64,000 nt of DNA, from the NCBI RefSeq assembly GCF_041435335.1, contig NZ_CP108430.1, forward strand, positions 6,113,001-6,177,000. Direction: 5' to 3'. The stretch is from Streptomyces sp. NBC_01283 (GTDB taxonomy: Bacteria; Actinomycetota; Actinomycetes; Streptomycetales; Streptomycetaceae). Shown in pieces: positions 50,356-58,125 of this stretch. Within the stretch, counting starts at the first letter, position 1. The number at the start of each line of letters is the position of its first letter. The notes under the pieces are model-generated. The model was not told the origin of the DNA and did no database searches. It was given only the letters and a program-made list of their open reading frames with translations. A program made the translations under genes and the position numbers.

Positions 50356-51504
50356 ATGGCCATCCGTGAAGGATGGCGTGAGCGGTGGGGCGCGAGGGTG
50401 AGCCGTGTGCTGCCCCTGACCGTCTGCTCCGTTCTCGCCGCCCCGGGAATCTTCGCCGCGGGCTGGGAGCCGGCCGCCGCCATGCTGCTGATCGGCCCAC
50501 TGGCGTCCTGTGTCCGGCACGGCGTCCGGCACACGGCCGCCACGGCAGGCTGGACCGTGCTCCTCGCCGTGACGGCAGGAGTGACGCGCAGCTTCCCCGC
50601 GTTCCCGGGCCCACCCTTCCTGGTGGAGTTCCTGGTGCTGCTCGCGGGAGGCGCGCTGGCCGTCGTCGTCGCCGCCCGGCAGAGCGCGGGAGAGGTCGCG
50701 CTGGCCCGGGCCACGGAGGTGGCGCGGGCGGCGCAGGGCGCGATCCTGCGGCCGGTGTCCGAGCAGATCGGCGGCATCGACGTCTGCACCCGCCACCACT
50801 GCCCGGTCCAGGGGGCGACGGTGGCCGGGGACGTGTACGACATCGCGCACACGCCGTACGGACTCCGGGTGTTCATGGGGGACGTACGCGGCCACGACCT
50901 GGAGGCGCTGCGCATCTCGGCCGGGGTCATCGGAGCGTTCCGCGACCTCGCCTACACCACCCCGCGCCTGCCCGACCTGGCGCGGGCCCTGGACGCGCGG
51001 ATCACGCCGGAGCTGGGCCCGGAGGACTTCGTCACCGCCGTCTTCGCCGAGTTCGCCCAGGGTGAGGTGCGGCTCGTCAACTGCGGGCATCCCGCGCCGC
51101 TGCGCGTCGGCCGGCGGGTCAAGCTGCTCGAAGCTCCGGCGCCCGCCGTGCCGTTGGGGCTCGGCTCGAAGCCCGTGATGCACCGGAGCTGGCTGCAGCC
51201 CGGCGACCGGATGCTGTTCTACACGGACGGGCTCAGCGAGGCGCGTGACGCGGACGGCACCGACTTCCCGCTGAGCGAGGGCGCCGCCCACGCGCTGGCC
51301 GAACCGCTGGCGTCGGACGCGCTGGACGCGCTCTACGCGCGGGTGACCGAGCACACGGGGGCGCCGCTGGCCGACGACGTGGCACTGATGCTCTGCCAGC
51401 CGGCCGAGCCGACCGAGGGCTGTGCCGTACCGGACCCGGCCTGCCTGGCCCCACCGAAAACGTCCTCCTCATCCACGGCCTCCTCCGCCTCTGGCGACGG
51501 GTGA
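50356..51504 (+). CDS. Membrane-anchored SpoIIE-type (PP2C) phosphatase
   Basis: 382-residue protein. Three to four hydrophobic segments (about 18-115) are followed by a PP2C/SpoIIE phosphatase domain (about 125-345): GATVAGDVYDIAHT, FMGDVRGHDLEA, VNCGHPAPL, FYTDGLSEARD, plus the final ADDVALMLCQ. All metal-binding Asp positions look present. Ser/Thr phosphatases of this kind act on anti-sigma antagonists; no partner gene is adjacent. ATG 50356. The Ser-rich tail ends at a stop that overlaps the operator of the next gene. Confidence 0.88.
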   Translation: MAIREGWRERWGARVSRVLPLTVCSVLAAPGIFAAGWEPAAAMLLIGPLASCVRHGVRHTAATAGWTVLLAVTAGVTRSFPAFPGPPFLVEFLVLLAGGALAVVVAARQSAGEVALARATEVARAAQGAILRPVSEQIGGIDVCTRHHCPVQGATVAGDVYDIAHTPYGLRVFMGDVRGHDLEALRISAGVIGAFRDLAYTTPRLPDLARALDARITPELGPEDFVTAVFAEFAQGEVRLVNCGHPAPLRVGRRVKLLEAPAPAVPLGLGSKPVMHRSWLQPGDRMLFYTDGLSEARDADGTDFPLSEGAAHALAEPLASDALDALYARVTEHTGAPLADDVALMLCQPAEPTEGCAVPDPACLAPPKTSSSSTASSASGDG

Positions 51505-51526
51505 GCCGACGTCCTACGTTGTCGGC
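51505..51526 (+). promoter_or_regulatory. Operator 2 / leaderless promoter at GH42 gene
   Basis: GCCGAC (51505-51510) and GTCGGC (51521-51526) form a perfect inverted repeat around GTCCTACGTT. It contains ACGTCCTACGT (51509-51519), identical to operator 1 at 48970. TACGTT (51515-51520) stands seven bases before ATG 51528 and may be the -10 of a leaderless transcript, so a bound repressor would cover the promoter. Confidence 0.65.
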
Positions 51527-51527
51527 C

Positions 51528-53432
51528 ATGGATGAAACCGCGCGCCTGCGACGCCTCTACGGGCGTCTCGCGTCCCTCGGGTACGGCGGGGACTACAACC
51601 CCGAGCAGTGGGGCCCCGAAGTCCACGCCGAGGACGCCGAGTTGATGCGCGAGGCGGGCGTGAATCTCGTGACGCTCGGGATCTTCTCCTGGGCGAAGAC
51701 GGAGCCCGCCCCGGGGGCATACGATTTCACCTGGCTCGACGGTCACCTGGACCGCCTGGCGGAGGCGGGCGTCGCGGTCGGCCTGGCCACGATGACGGCG
51801 TCCCCGCCCCCCTGGCTGACGCGCCTGCACCCCTCCGTCCTCCCGGTCACGGAGGACGGGGTCCGCCTGCATCCTGGCTCGCGCCAGCACTGGTGCCCGT
51901 CCAGCCCGGTCCACCGCACCCACGCCGTACGCCTCGCCGAGCGCCTGGCCACGCGCTATGGCACGCACCCCGCGCTGGCCCTCTGGCACATCGGCAACGA
52001 ATACGGCTGCCACATCTCGCGCCACTGCCACTGCGAGGTGTCGACGGCGGCGTTCCGCGGTTGGCTGCGGCAGCGCTACGGCACGGTGGCGGAGCTCAAC
52101 GACGCCTGGTCGACGGACTTCTGGTCGCAGCGCTACGGCACCTTCGAGGAGATCCACACCCCGCGCAAGGCCCCGTCGTTCCGCAACCCGGCCCAGCAGC
52201 TGGACTACTGGCGCTTCTCGTCGGACGAGCTCCTGGCGTGCTACCTGGCGGAGAAGGAGGTCCTGACCCGCATCACACCGGACGTACCGGTCACGACGAA
52301 CTTCGTCCCGCTGGCAAAGACCCTTGACCTGTTCGCGTGGGCCCCCCACCTGGACGTGATCGCGTACGACTCCTACCCGGACCCGCACGACGAGTCCGCC
52401 CCGCACCGGACGGCCTTCTCGTACGACGTCATGCGCGGACTGAAGGACGGCCGGCCGTGGCTGCTCCTGGAACAGGCCCCGGGAGCGGTCAACTGGCGTG
52501 AGCGCAACGGCAGGAAGCCGCCGGGCCGGATGCGCCTGGACAGCTGGCAGGCGGTGGCGCACGGCGCGGACTCGGTGCTGTTCTTCCAGTGGCGGCAGTC
52601 GCGCGGGGGCGCAGAGAAGTTCCACTCGGCGATGGTGCCGCACGGGGGCCGGGAGACGCGGATCTTCCGGGAGGTGCGCGAGCTGGGCGCGGAACTGGCC
52701 TCGTACCCCGATCTGTTGGGTTCCCGCCCCGAGCGGGCGGACGCGGCCCTGCTCCTGGACTGGCCCAGCTGGTGGGCCCTGGAACTGGACGCGCACCCCA
52801 GCGCGGACGTACGGCTCCTGGACGCGGCCCTGGCCCACCACAAGCCGCTGTACGACGCGTCGGTGGCCTGCGACGTGGTGTCAGCGAAAACGGATCTGGC
52901 GGCCTTGACCAGGTATCGCCTGCTCCTGATCCCCAATCTTTACTCGGTGACGAATGAGACAGCGGAACGCATCTGCACGTATGTCAGAACCGGCGGCACG
53001 GTGGTCATGTCCTACTTCTCCGGAATCACCGACGAACACGACCGGGTCCACCTCGGCGGCTACCCGGCCCCCTTCCGCGCCCTCCTTGGCCTACGCGTGG
53101 AGGAGTTCGACCCCCGCCCCGACGGCACCTGGACGGAGGAGATCCACCTGGAGGGAGCGCAGGCGGTGACCTCGTCCCCCGAAGGCGCCCCGACGGTGAC
53201 CCGCCACACCTACGGCGAAGGAACGGCCTGGTACCTGAGCACACGCCCCGCCCCCAAGGAGATGCGCGCACTCCTGGACCGCGTGCGAGCGGAATGCGGC
53301 GTGCGGCCGACCTTGCCGGACCTTCCCGAGGGGGTGCGGGCGCGGACGCGGGTGACGGCAGCGGGGGACCGGCTGCATGTGGTGCTGAACGAAGGGGACT
53401 TGAGTGTGGAGGTGCGGCGGGAGAGCCGCTGA
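51528..53432 (+). CDS. GH42 beta-galactosidase
   Basis: 634-residue family 42 glycoside hydrolase. N-terminal LGYGGDYNPEQW is the family signature. Acid/base E158 lies in WHIGNEYGCH and nucleophile E315 in WLLLEQAPGAVNW. Cys123 and the cluster C161/C167/C169 (CHISRHCHC) fit the GH42 zinc site. A trimerisation domain (about 385-600) and a short C-terminal domain follow; total length is slightly below the common 660-690. No signal peptide, so it acts on imported galactosides. It lacks a ribosome-binding site and shares an operator with the ABC operon. Confidence 0.93.
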   Translation: MDETARLRRLYGRLASLGYGGDYNPEQWGPEVHAEDAELMREAGVNLVTLGIFSWAKTEPAPGAYDFTWLDGHLDRLAEAGVAVGLATMTASPPPWLTRLHPSVLPVTEDGVRLHPGSRQHWCPSSPVHRTHAVRLAERLATRYGTHPALALWHIGNEYGCHISRHCHCEVSTAAFRGWLRQRYGTVAELNDAWSTDFWSQRYGTFEEIHTPRKAPSFRNPAQQLDYWRFSSDELLACYLAEKEVLTRITPDVPVTTNFVPLAKTLDLFAWAPHLDVIAYDSYPDPHDESAPHRTAFSYDVMRGLKDGRPWLLLEQAPGAVNWRERNGRKPPGRMRLDSWQAVAHGADSVLFFQWRQSRGGAEKFHSAMVPHGGRETRIFREVRELGAELASYPDLLGSRPERADAALLLDWPSWWALELDAHPSADVRLLDAALAHHKPLYDASVACDVVSAKTDLAALTRYRLLLIPNLYSVTNETAERICTYVRTGGTVVMSYFSGITDEHDRVHLGGYPAPFRALLGLRVEEFDPRPDGTWTEEIHLEGAQAVTSSPEGAPTVTRHTYGEGTAWYLSTRPAPKEMRALLDRVRAECGVRPTLPDLPEGVRARTRVTAAGDRLHVVLNEGDLSVEVRRESR

Positions 53433-53523
53433 CCGGCACCCGGCGCCCCGGCGCCCAAGGCGGCTCCCCTTCCGGGACGCCGCCCGGCAGCAATTCCCGG
53501 TGCGGCGCCCTGTCCGACGGGGT

Positions 53524-53529
53524 TAGCGT
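53524..53529 (+). promoter_or_regulatory. Putative leaderless -10 box (TAGCGT) of GNAT gene
   Basis: TAGCGT six bases before ATG 53536; no ribosome-binding site. Confidence 0.5.
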
Positions 53530-53535
53530 CGCGGT

Positions 53536-54021
53536 ATGCCCGAACTCCAGCGTCTGCGCCCCGGTCACGCTCCCGCCCTGCTCGCCTTCGAGCGGGAGAA
53601 CCGGGAGTTCTTCGCCAGGTCCGTCCCCGATCGTGGCGACGCCTACTTCACCGGGTTCGCCGCGCGGCACGCGGCCCTGCTCGCCGAACAGGCGGACGGC
53701 AGCTGTCACTTCCATGTGCTCGTGGACGAAGAGGGGGCGGTGCTCGGGCGCGTCAATCTGGTGGATGTGGCGGAGGGCGAGGCCGAGCTCGGTTACCGCA
53801 TCGCCGAGCGGGTGACCGGGCGCGGGCTCGCCACCTCCGCCGTGCGGCAGGTGTGCGGGATCGCCGGTGCCGAGTACGGGCTGCGCGCGCTGCGGGCGGC
53901 GACGTACGCCGACAACGCCGGGTCGCGGACAGTGCTCGTCCGCGCCGGGTTCGTGGCCGTGGGCGAGGTGGAGGTCGAGGGGCGGGCCGAGGTGCGCTAT
54001 CGGCGTGAGACGGCCGCCTGA
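53536..54021 (+). CDS. GNAT N-acetyltransferase (RimJ/RimL-like)
   Basis: 161-residue GCN5-related acetyltransferase. FHVLVDEEGAVLGRVNLVDV and AELGYRIAERVTGRGLATSAV form the acetyl-CoA-binding core (the pyrophosphate loop is RVTGRGLA). RAATYADNAGSRTVLVRAGF is the typical motif B region. Related proteins acetylate ribosomal-protein N-termini or small amines; the substrate is unknown. ATG 53536 with a TAGCGT box suggests leaderless expression. Confidence 0.87.
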   Translation: MPELQRLRPGHAPALLAFERENREFFARSVPDRGDAYFTGFAARHAALLAEQADGSCHFHVLVDEEGAVLGRVNLVDVAEGEAELGYRIAERVTGRGLATSAVRQVCGIAGAEYGLRALRAATYADNAGSRTVLVRAGFVAVGEVEVEGRAEVRYRRETAA

Positions 54022-54152
54022 GGCCTGATCGGTCCCAGGTCAGAGGGCGCATGAGGGGGGCACGGGAGGGGCAGGGGGGCGTGCGTCATGCGAAGATCAA
54101 TTCGAGAGTGCGCCCCAGGGTGATGGGCCGTCGAAGTTGTCGATCACCCGGC

Positions 54153-54158
54153 TATTTT
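54153..54158 (+). promoter_or_regulatory. Putative leaderless -10 box (TATTTT) of ThiF-like gene
   Basis: TATTTT, very A+T-rich for this genome, lies eight bases before GTG 54167. Confidence 0.45.
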
Positions 54159-54166
54159 TGGCGCTC

Positions 54167-55318
54167 GTGAACAACTCCACTTCAGTGGCCGAACCGACGC
54201 GTGCTCACCACAGGGAATCGTTTCGCCCTGTCCTGTTCGATCTCTCCAGGCCATCGGAGCGCGAAGCTCTGCACGATCTCCGCGCGTCCGGCCGGGTGCG
54301 CGACGTCCACGACCAGATCGACGCACAGCTCGAAGAGCTCGTCCGGTGCCTCTCGCCCGACGCGGGGCTCGGGGGTGCGGAACTGGCGGCCGCCGTCTCC
54401 CGGGTGACCGATGGCGTCCCCGGCGACGCGTACGGGACTTGGGCCTGGTACCCGTGGTCGGGCCGTCTCGTGCACGTACTGCCCAGGGACGAGTACCGAC
54501 TCGTTCGTACCGACCGCAACCGCGGAAAGATCACCCGCTCCCAGCAGCGTGCCCTGCTCACCCGGAGAATCGGGGTGATCGGCCTCTCCGTGGGTGCCGC
54601 CGCCGCACTGGCGTGCGCCGCGGAAGGCGTCGGCGGAACCTTCCTCCTCACCGACTTCGACCGACTGAGCCTGTCGAACCTCAACCGGCTGCGGGCCGGC
54701 GTCCACGAACTGGGCGTCGAGAAGACGGTGCTGTGCGCACGGGCCATGGCCGAGCTGGACCCCTACCTCCACGTCGAGATCTACCGGGAAGGCCTCGGCG
54801 AGGCCTCGCTGGCCGCGTTCGTCAAGGCCGGACCTGATCTGCTGATCGAGGAATGCGACAGCCCGTGGGCCAAGGTCGCCGCCCGTGAACTGGCCCGCGA
54901 GCGAAAGATTCCCGTCCTCATGGAGGCGAACGACCGCGGACTGCTCGACATCGAGCGCTTCGACATGGAACCGGACCGCCCCCTCTTCCACGGCCGCATC
55001 GGAGAGACGACCGCCGCCGACGTACGACAGCTCGACCGTGCCGCGCTGACGGCCTTCATGATGCGGGCCGTGGGCGCCGAACGGCTCAGCCCCGCGATGA
55101 CCGCGGCGCTCCCGCAGGTCGGGCGCACCCTCTCCAGCTGGCCGCAACTCGCCAGCGGGGTCCTGCTCGGCGGGGCGTTGGTCACCGACAGCGCCCGCCG
55201 CATCCTGCTGGGCGAGCCCGTCCCCTCGGGCAGCTACAGCGTCGATCTCGACGCCCTTATCCCCGCCGCCGACGTCCCCGCCTCCCGTGTCTCGCCCACC
55301 GCCGAGGGCGCCCGGTGA
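54167..55318 (+). CDS. ThiF/E1-like adenylyltransferase of the Rv1355c type, without nitroreductase domain
   Basis: 383-residue protein. N-terminal region (1-125) with TWAWYPWSGRLVHVLP; Rossmann adenylylation fold (about 130-280) with GVIGLSVGAA (G-loop 139-145), LTDFDRLSLSNLNRLRAG and IEECDSPWAKVAARE. The pattern matches the ThiF part of the mycobacterial Rv1355c family. Those proteins carry a C-terminal nitroreductase domain, which is absent here. No zinc CxxC pairs are seen. What is adenylated is unknown. GTG 54167 was preferred to TTG 54137 because of the TATTTT box. The stop overlaps the acetyltransferase start, so the two work as a pair. Confidence 0.82.
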   Translation: MNNSTSVAEPTRAHHRESFRPVLFDLSRPSEREALHDLRASGRVRDVHDQIDAQLEELVRCLSPDAGLGGAELAAAVSRVTDGVPGDAYGTWAWYPWSGRLVHVLPRDEYRLVRTDRNRGKITRSQQRALLTRRIGVIGLSVGAAAALACAAEGVGGTFLLTDFDRLSLSNLNRLRAGVHELGVEKTVLCARAMAELDPYLHVEIYREGLGEASLAAFVKAGPDLLIEECDSPWAKVAARELARERKIPVLMEANDRGLLDIERFDMEPDRPLFHGRIGETTAADVRQLDRAALTAFMMRAVGAERLSPAMTAALPQVGRTLSSWPQLASGVLLGGALVTDSARRILLGEPVPSGSYSVDLDALIPAADVPASRVSPTAEGAR

Positions 55319-55926
55319 GCGCGATGCCCGCACTGCACGGCACACACCTGCGGCTGCGAGAACTGTGTCTCGACGACCGGGAGACCTACGTACGGATCTT
55401 CACGCACCGGGGCCTGACCCGGTACCTGGGCACCGACCGCCTCGACAGACCGCAGGCCGAGAAGTCCTTCATCCGCGCGCTGGCCCAACCGCTCACGGAA
55501 TCCCGCCGCAAGTACACGCTCGCGGTCTGCCCGCCCTCTCCCGAGCCGGACACCATGATCGGCACCATCGGTCTCCTGCGCGAGGACTACGGCAGCAACG
55601 CGATGATCACCGGCCTCGTCGTGCTGCCGGGGTCACCCGCCAGCGGCCACACCCACGAAGCGGGCCGTCTGCTGCTGGCCTACGCCTTCGGTCAGCTGGG
55701 CCTGCATCGCGTGTGGGCGGGCCACCGGAGCGACCACACCCACATGCAAGGCGTCATGCGGGCCGCCGGGTTCGCCCCGGAGGCCAACCTGCGGCAGCTG
55801 TTCCACACCAGCGGCATCTGGCACGACGTCACGACGTACACCGCCCTCGCCCCGGAATGGAAGCGTCAGGCGACCGAGTCCGAGACGCGCATCCTGGACG
55901 GCGAGCCCCTCACGCGCGTGCCGTGA
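55315..55926 (+). CDS. GNAT N-acetyltransferase coupled to ThiF-like protein
   Basis: 203-residue RimJ/RimL-type acetyltransferase. GTHLRLRELCLDDRETYVRIF opens the fold in the usual way; MIGTIGLLREDY and ASGHTHEAGRLLLAYAFGQLGLHRVWAGH hold the cofactor-binding region, and GVMRAAGF is motif B. The canonical R/QxxGxG/A loop is diverged (ASGHTHEAG). GTG 55315 overlaps the ThiF-like stop by four bases. It is followed by a strong terminator, so the unit is two genes. Confidence 0.83.
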   Translation: MSAMPALHGTHLRLRELCLDDRETYVRIFTHRGLTRYLGTDRLDRPQAEKSFIRALAQPLTESRRKYTLAVCPPSPEPDTMIGTIGLLREDYGSNAMITGLVVLPGSPASGHTHEAGRLLLAYAFGQLGLHRVWAGHRSDHTHMQGVMRAAGFAPEANLRQLFHTSGIWHDVTTYTALAPEWKRQATESETRILDGEPLTRVP

Positions 55927-55947
55927 GGTCGTGCACCTGGTTCGGCA

Positions 55948-55982
55948 CCGGGGTCCCCGCCGCCTTCCGGCGGGGACCCCGG
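55948..55982. terminator. Terminator of ThiF-GNAT unit
   Basis: Perfect 15-bp stem CCGGGGTCCCCGCCG (55948-55962) with 55968-55982, loop CCTTC, 22 bases after the GNAT stop. It could also serve the decayed gene on the other strand. Confidence 0.85.
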
Positions 55983-55993
55983 CAGCACATGCC

Positions 55994-56574
55994 CTAGATC
56001 TTGCCGCAGTGGAGATTCATCTCCTTCAGCTGCCGCCGTTCTGGTAGACCCCTTCGTGCGCCCTGGCCACCCACTTCACCTTGCGCATGTTGGTCGGCGT
56101 GATGCGGGTGTCCATGAGGTATCCCTGCCGGGTGAGGTCATGGGTGTAGACCCTCGAACCCGCCTTGGTGGACTTGAACTTGTGCCGGACCCAGCCCATG
56201 CCCCAGGAGCGGATGACGACCTGCTTCCCGCGGGCGCAGCTCTTTGTGCCGCTCTTCTTGGCCATCACCTTGGTGGAGCGGCCGCTCCTCGGCTTTCCGC
56301 CGCCCTTGCTGCAGTAGGCGTACACCTTGCTGAGGTTGTCCTTGCCCGCGCCCCACTCATTGGTGACCTTCCACCGCACCTTGCGGGGTGTACCCCGTGG
56401 CCGTCACGAAGCCGTGCGCGGTCTTGCCGCGTCCGCAGTTCGTCGTCCCCTTCTTGGATGGAAGCCGTCGCCAGCGGCGCCCGTGGCGCTGGCGGCGGCG
56501 GCCTGCGTGGGTCCGTTCACCCCGACCGGTGCGAGGACCGCGGCGGCCAGCGCGGTGACCGCCCTGCTCGCGGC
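55994..56574 (-). pseudogene. Decayed gene for a small basic secreted protein
   Basis: An open frame on the minus strand (56379-56026) encodes 117 basic residues starting MRWKVTNEWGAGKDN, with SGTKSCARGKQ and RVYTHDLTRQGYLMDTR. Parts that look like its missing ends lie in other frames. Upstream are a signal-peptide-like VTALAAAVLAPVG ... QAAAASA (about 56500-56562) and KKGTTNCGRGKTAHGF. Downstream is RQLKEMNLHCGKI ending at 55994. No start codon precedes the signal-like stretch, which abuts the DUF397 stop. I read this as at least two or three frameshifts in a former secreted-protein gene; family unknown. Confidence 0.55.
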
Positions 56575-56775
56575 TCAGCGCGTGACGCCCGCCACGAACG
56601 CGGCCCAGGCTTCGGCGCCGATGAGCAGGGCGGGGCCCTGCGGGGCCTTGCTGTCACGGACGGGGATGATGCCGGGGACGAAGTCGTACGCGACCTCTAT
56701 GCATTCCTCTCCGCCGTCGCCGCCACTGTGGCTGCTCTTGCGCCAACGGGCGTTGCTCAGGTCGTACTCGCGCAT
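56575..56775 (-). CDS. DUF397 small protein
   Basis: 66-residue protein of the actinobacterial DUF397 family: DLSNARWRKSSHSGGDGGEECIEVA, then VPVRDSK-like IPVRDSKAPQGPALLIGAEAWAAFV. Its start overlaps the upstream XRE/DUF5753 regulator's stop by 19 bases. In Streptomyces such pairs are common; the pair Scr1/Scr2 has been proposed to act as a non-classical toxin-antitoxin, and WhiJ/BldB-like sets govern development. Which applies here is unknown. Confidence 0.9.
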   Translation of the reverse strand: MREYDLSNARWRKSSHSGGDGGEECIEVAYDFVPGIIPVRDSKAPQGPALLIGAEAWAAFVAGVTR

Positions 56776-57590
56776 CGTCTGAAAACCTCCGACGCCGAAT
56801 CGATCAGATCCAGGGACGCCTCCGGCGACAACGCGACGGCCCTGAGCTGATCGTAAGACGACCTGGTCCGCTTCACCACAGCCGGATCGTCCAGCAAGTT
56901 GCCCGAAAACACGGCCTCTGTATAGACAGTTGGCGGTGCGTCCTCGAACTCCATGAGCCGCATCATCTTGCCCATCGGCGAGTACGCCCCGGCCGCGAAC
57001 GGGAGCACCTGGACCACCACCCTGCGCTCGCGTGCCATCGCCGCGACGTGATCGAGCTGCCGGGCCATCGCGGCGGGACCGCCGACCGGTACGCACAGCG
57101 CCGTCTCGTGCAGGATCGCCCAGTACACCGGACGTGTCGCGTCCTTGAGGATCAACGTGCGGTCCATACGGGCCCTGACGAGCTCCTCGACGTACTCGTC
57201 GGTGGCGAGAGGGTTACTGCCCAGGAAGACGGCTCGTGCGTACTCAGAGGTCTGCAGAAGGCCCGGGACCACTGCCGGAGCGAAGTCGCAGATCTCCGTC
57301 GCCAGCCGCTCCAACTCCGCAGCATGCGCGAAGTACTCCGTATACGGCTGATCCTTGATGAGCTTGCGGCACATTCGCTCGAAAATGCCATCGGTTTGCA
57401 GAACCTCGTCGAGTCGCTGCGCCACATCCAACTGTGGTTTGCGAATGGCCTGTTCGAATAGGCCGATGTATCCGCCGGACACAAAGACCTGCACCCCCAG
57501 CGCCGACTGGGTGAAACCAGCGGCCTCTCGACGCCGCTTCAACTCCGCCCCGAAGAACTCCCAAGCCGCCTGCCGCGAACCATTGGCCAT
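56757..57590 (-). CDS. XRE-family regulator with DUF5753 domain
   Basis: 277-residue regulator. Helix-turn-helix at about 10-70 (ELKRRREAAGFTQSALGVQVFVSGGYIGLFEQ). The C-terminal DUF5753 domain (about 95-265) has VPGLLQTSEYARAV and the RQLDHVAAMARERRVVVQVLPF stretch. Members team with DUF397 proteins. ATG 57590 (MANGSRQAAWEFFG) fits the family; the longer open frame is antisense to the next genes. A short inverted repeat at 57609 in the divergent gap is a candidate operator. Confidence 0.9.
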   Translation of the reverse strand: MANGSRQAAWEFFGAELKRRREAAGFTQSALGVQVFVSGGYIGLFEQAIRKPQLDVAQRLDEVLQTDGIFERMCRKLIKDQPYTEYFAHAAELERLATEICDFAPAVVPGLLQTSEYARAVFLGSNPLATDEYVEELVRARMDRTLILKDATRPVYWAILHETALCVPVGGPAAMARQLDHVAAMARERRVVVQVLPFAAGAYSPMGKMMRLMEFEDAPPTVYTEAVFSGNLLDDPAVVKRTRSSYDQLRAVALSPEASLDLIDSASEVFRRCASTT

Positions 57591-57608
57591 GGCCAACCAC
57601 CTTTCACT

Positions 57609-57623
57609 GCACAGCAGTTGTGC
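57609..57623. promoter_or_regulatory. Inverted repeat upstream of XRE regulator
   Basis: GCACA - GCAGT - TGTGC, 19 bases before the regulator start on the minus strand, in the 118-base divergent gap to the small-gene pair. Possible autoregulatory operator. Confidence 0.4.
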
Positions 57624-57708
57624 GGCACAGACTCCTGTCGAGTGTAGGACGAGGCCGTTGCCATCGGCACGTGAAGCGTGAAATCCGATGGGAAAGGGGA
57701 GCCCCTTC

Positions 57709-57891
57709 ATGGCTGATGGACAGGCGCACTCGGCGCCGTGCGTCGAAGAAGCGGAGGAGACCGTGAAGGAATTGCGTGCCGCACTCGCGCGGGCCGGAAT
57801 TATTCTTCCGTCATTGCGGATCGGCCCCACATCCTGGGCCCGCGAAGCCCCCTGTCCGCTCATTGAATTGGCGGGCGGTGAGCCGAAGTGA
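57709..57891 (+). CDS. Small protein of unknown function (pair, gene 1)
   Basis: 60-residue protein with a helical middle (EEAEETVKELRAALARAGI) and ILPSLRIGPTSWARE. I recognise it as a type found beside XRE/DUF397 genes in streptomycetes but know no function. ATG 57709 has AAAGGGGAG upstream. Its stop overlaps the next start by four bases. Confidence 0.7.
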   Translation: MADGQAHSAPCVEEAEETVKELRAALARAGIILPSLRIGPTSWAREAPCPLIELAGGEPK

Positions 57892-58109
57892 ATCTGTATC
57901 TGCCCGTCGGCGCCTACGCCGTGGACACCCGCACCGGACAAGTGGGCCGCGTGATGGGCCACGAAGGGCCCTACGTCCAGCTCCGGCCCTTCGGCGGCGG
58001 GAGGGAGTGGGACTGCGTGCCGGACGCGCTCAGGACCGCCACCACGGCGGAGCGGCTGCGTGCGGCGACGGCCTATGCCAACGCCCGGAGCCGGGGTGAA
58101 GTGCCGTGA
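57888..58109 (+). CDS. Small protein of unknown function (pair, gene 2)
   Basis: 73-residue protein: YLPVGAYAVDTRTGQVGRVMG then VQLRPFGGGREWDC, which looks like a small beta-barrel of the SH3/KOW kind, followed by a helix AERLRAATAYANARS. GTG 57888 overlaps the upstream stop. The pair is divergent from the XRE/DUF397 module and may belong to it. Function unknown. Confidence 0.7.
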   Translation: MNLYLPVGAYAVDTRTGQVGRVMGHEGPYVQLRPFGGGREWDCVPDALRTATTAERLRAATAYANARSRGEVP

Positions 58110-58125
58110 CGTAAGGTGCGGGCGC

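Noticed and set aside
54137..54166. TTG 54137 as start of the ThiF-like gene
   Set aside because: It adds ten residues that run through the TATTTT box; GTG 54167 fits better. Not disproved.
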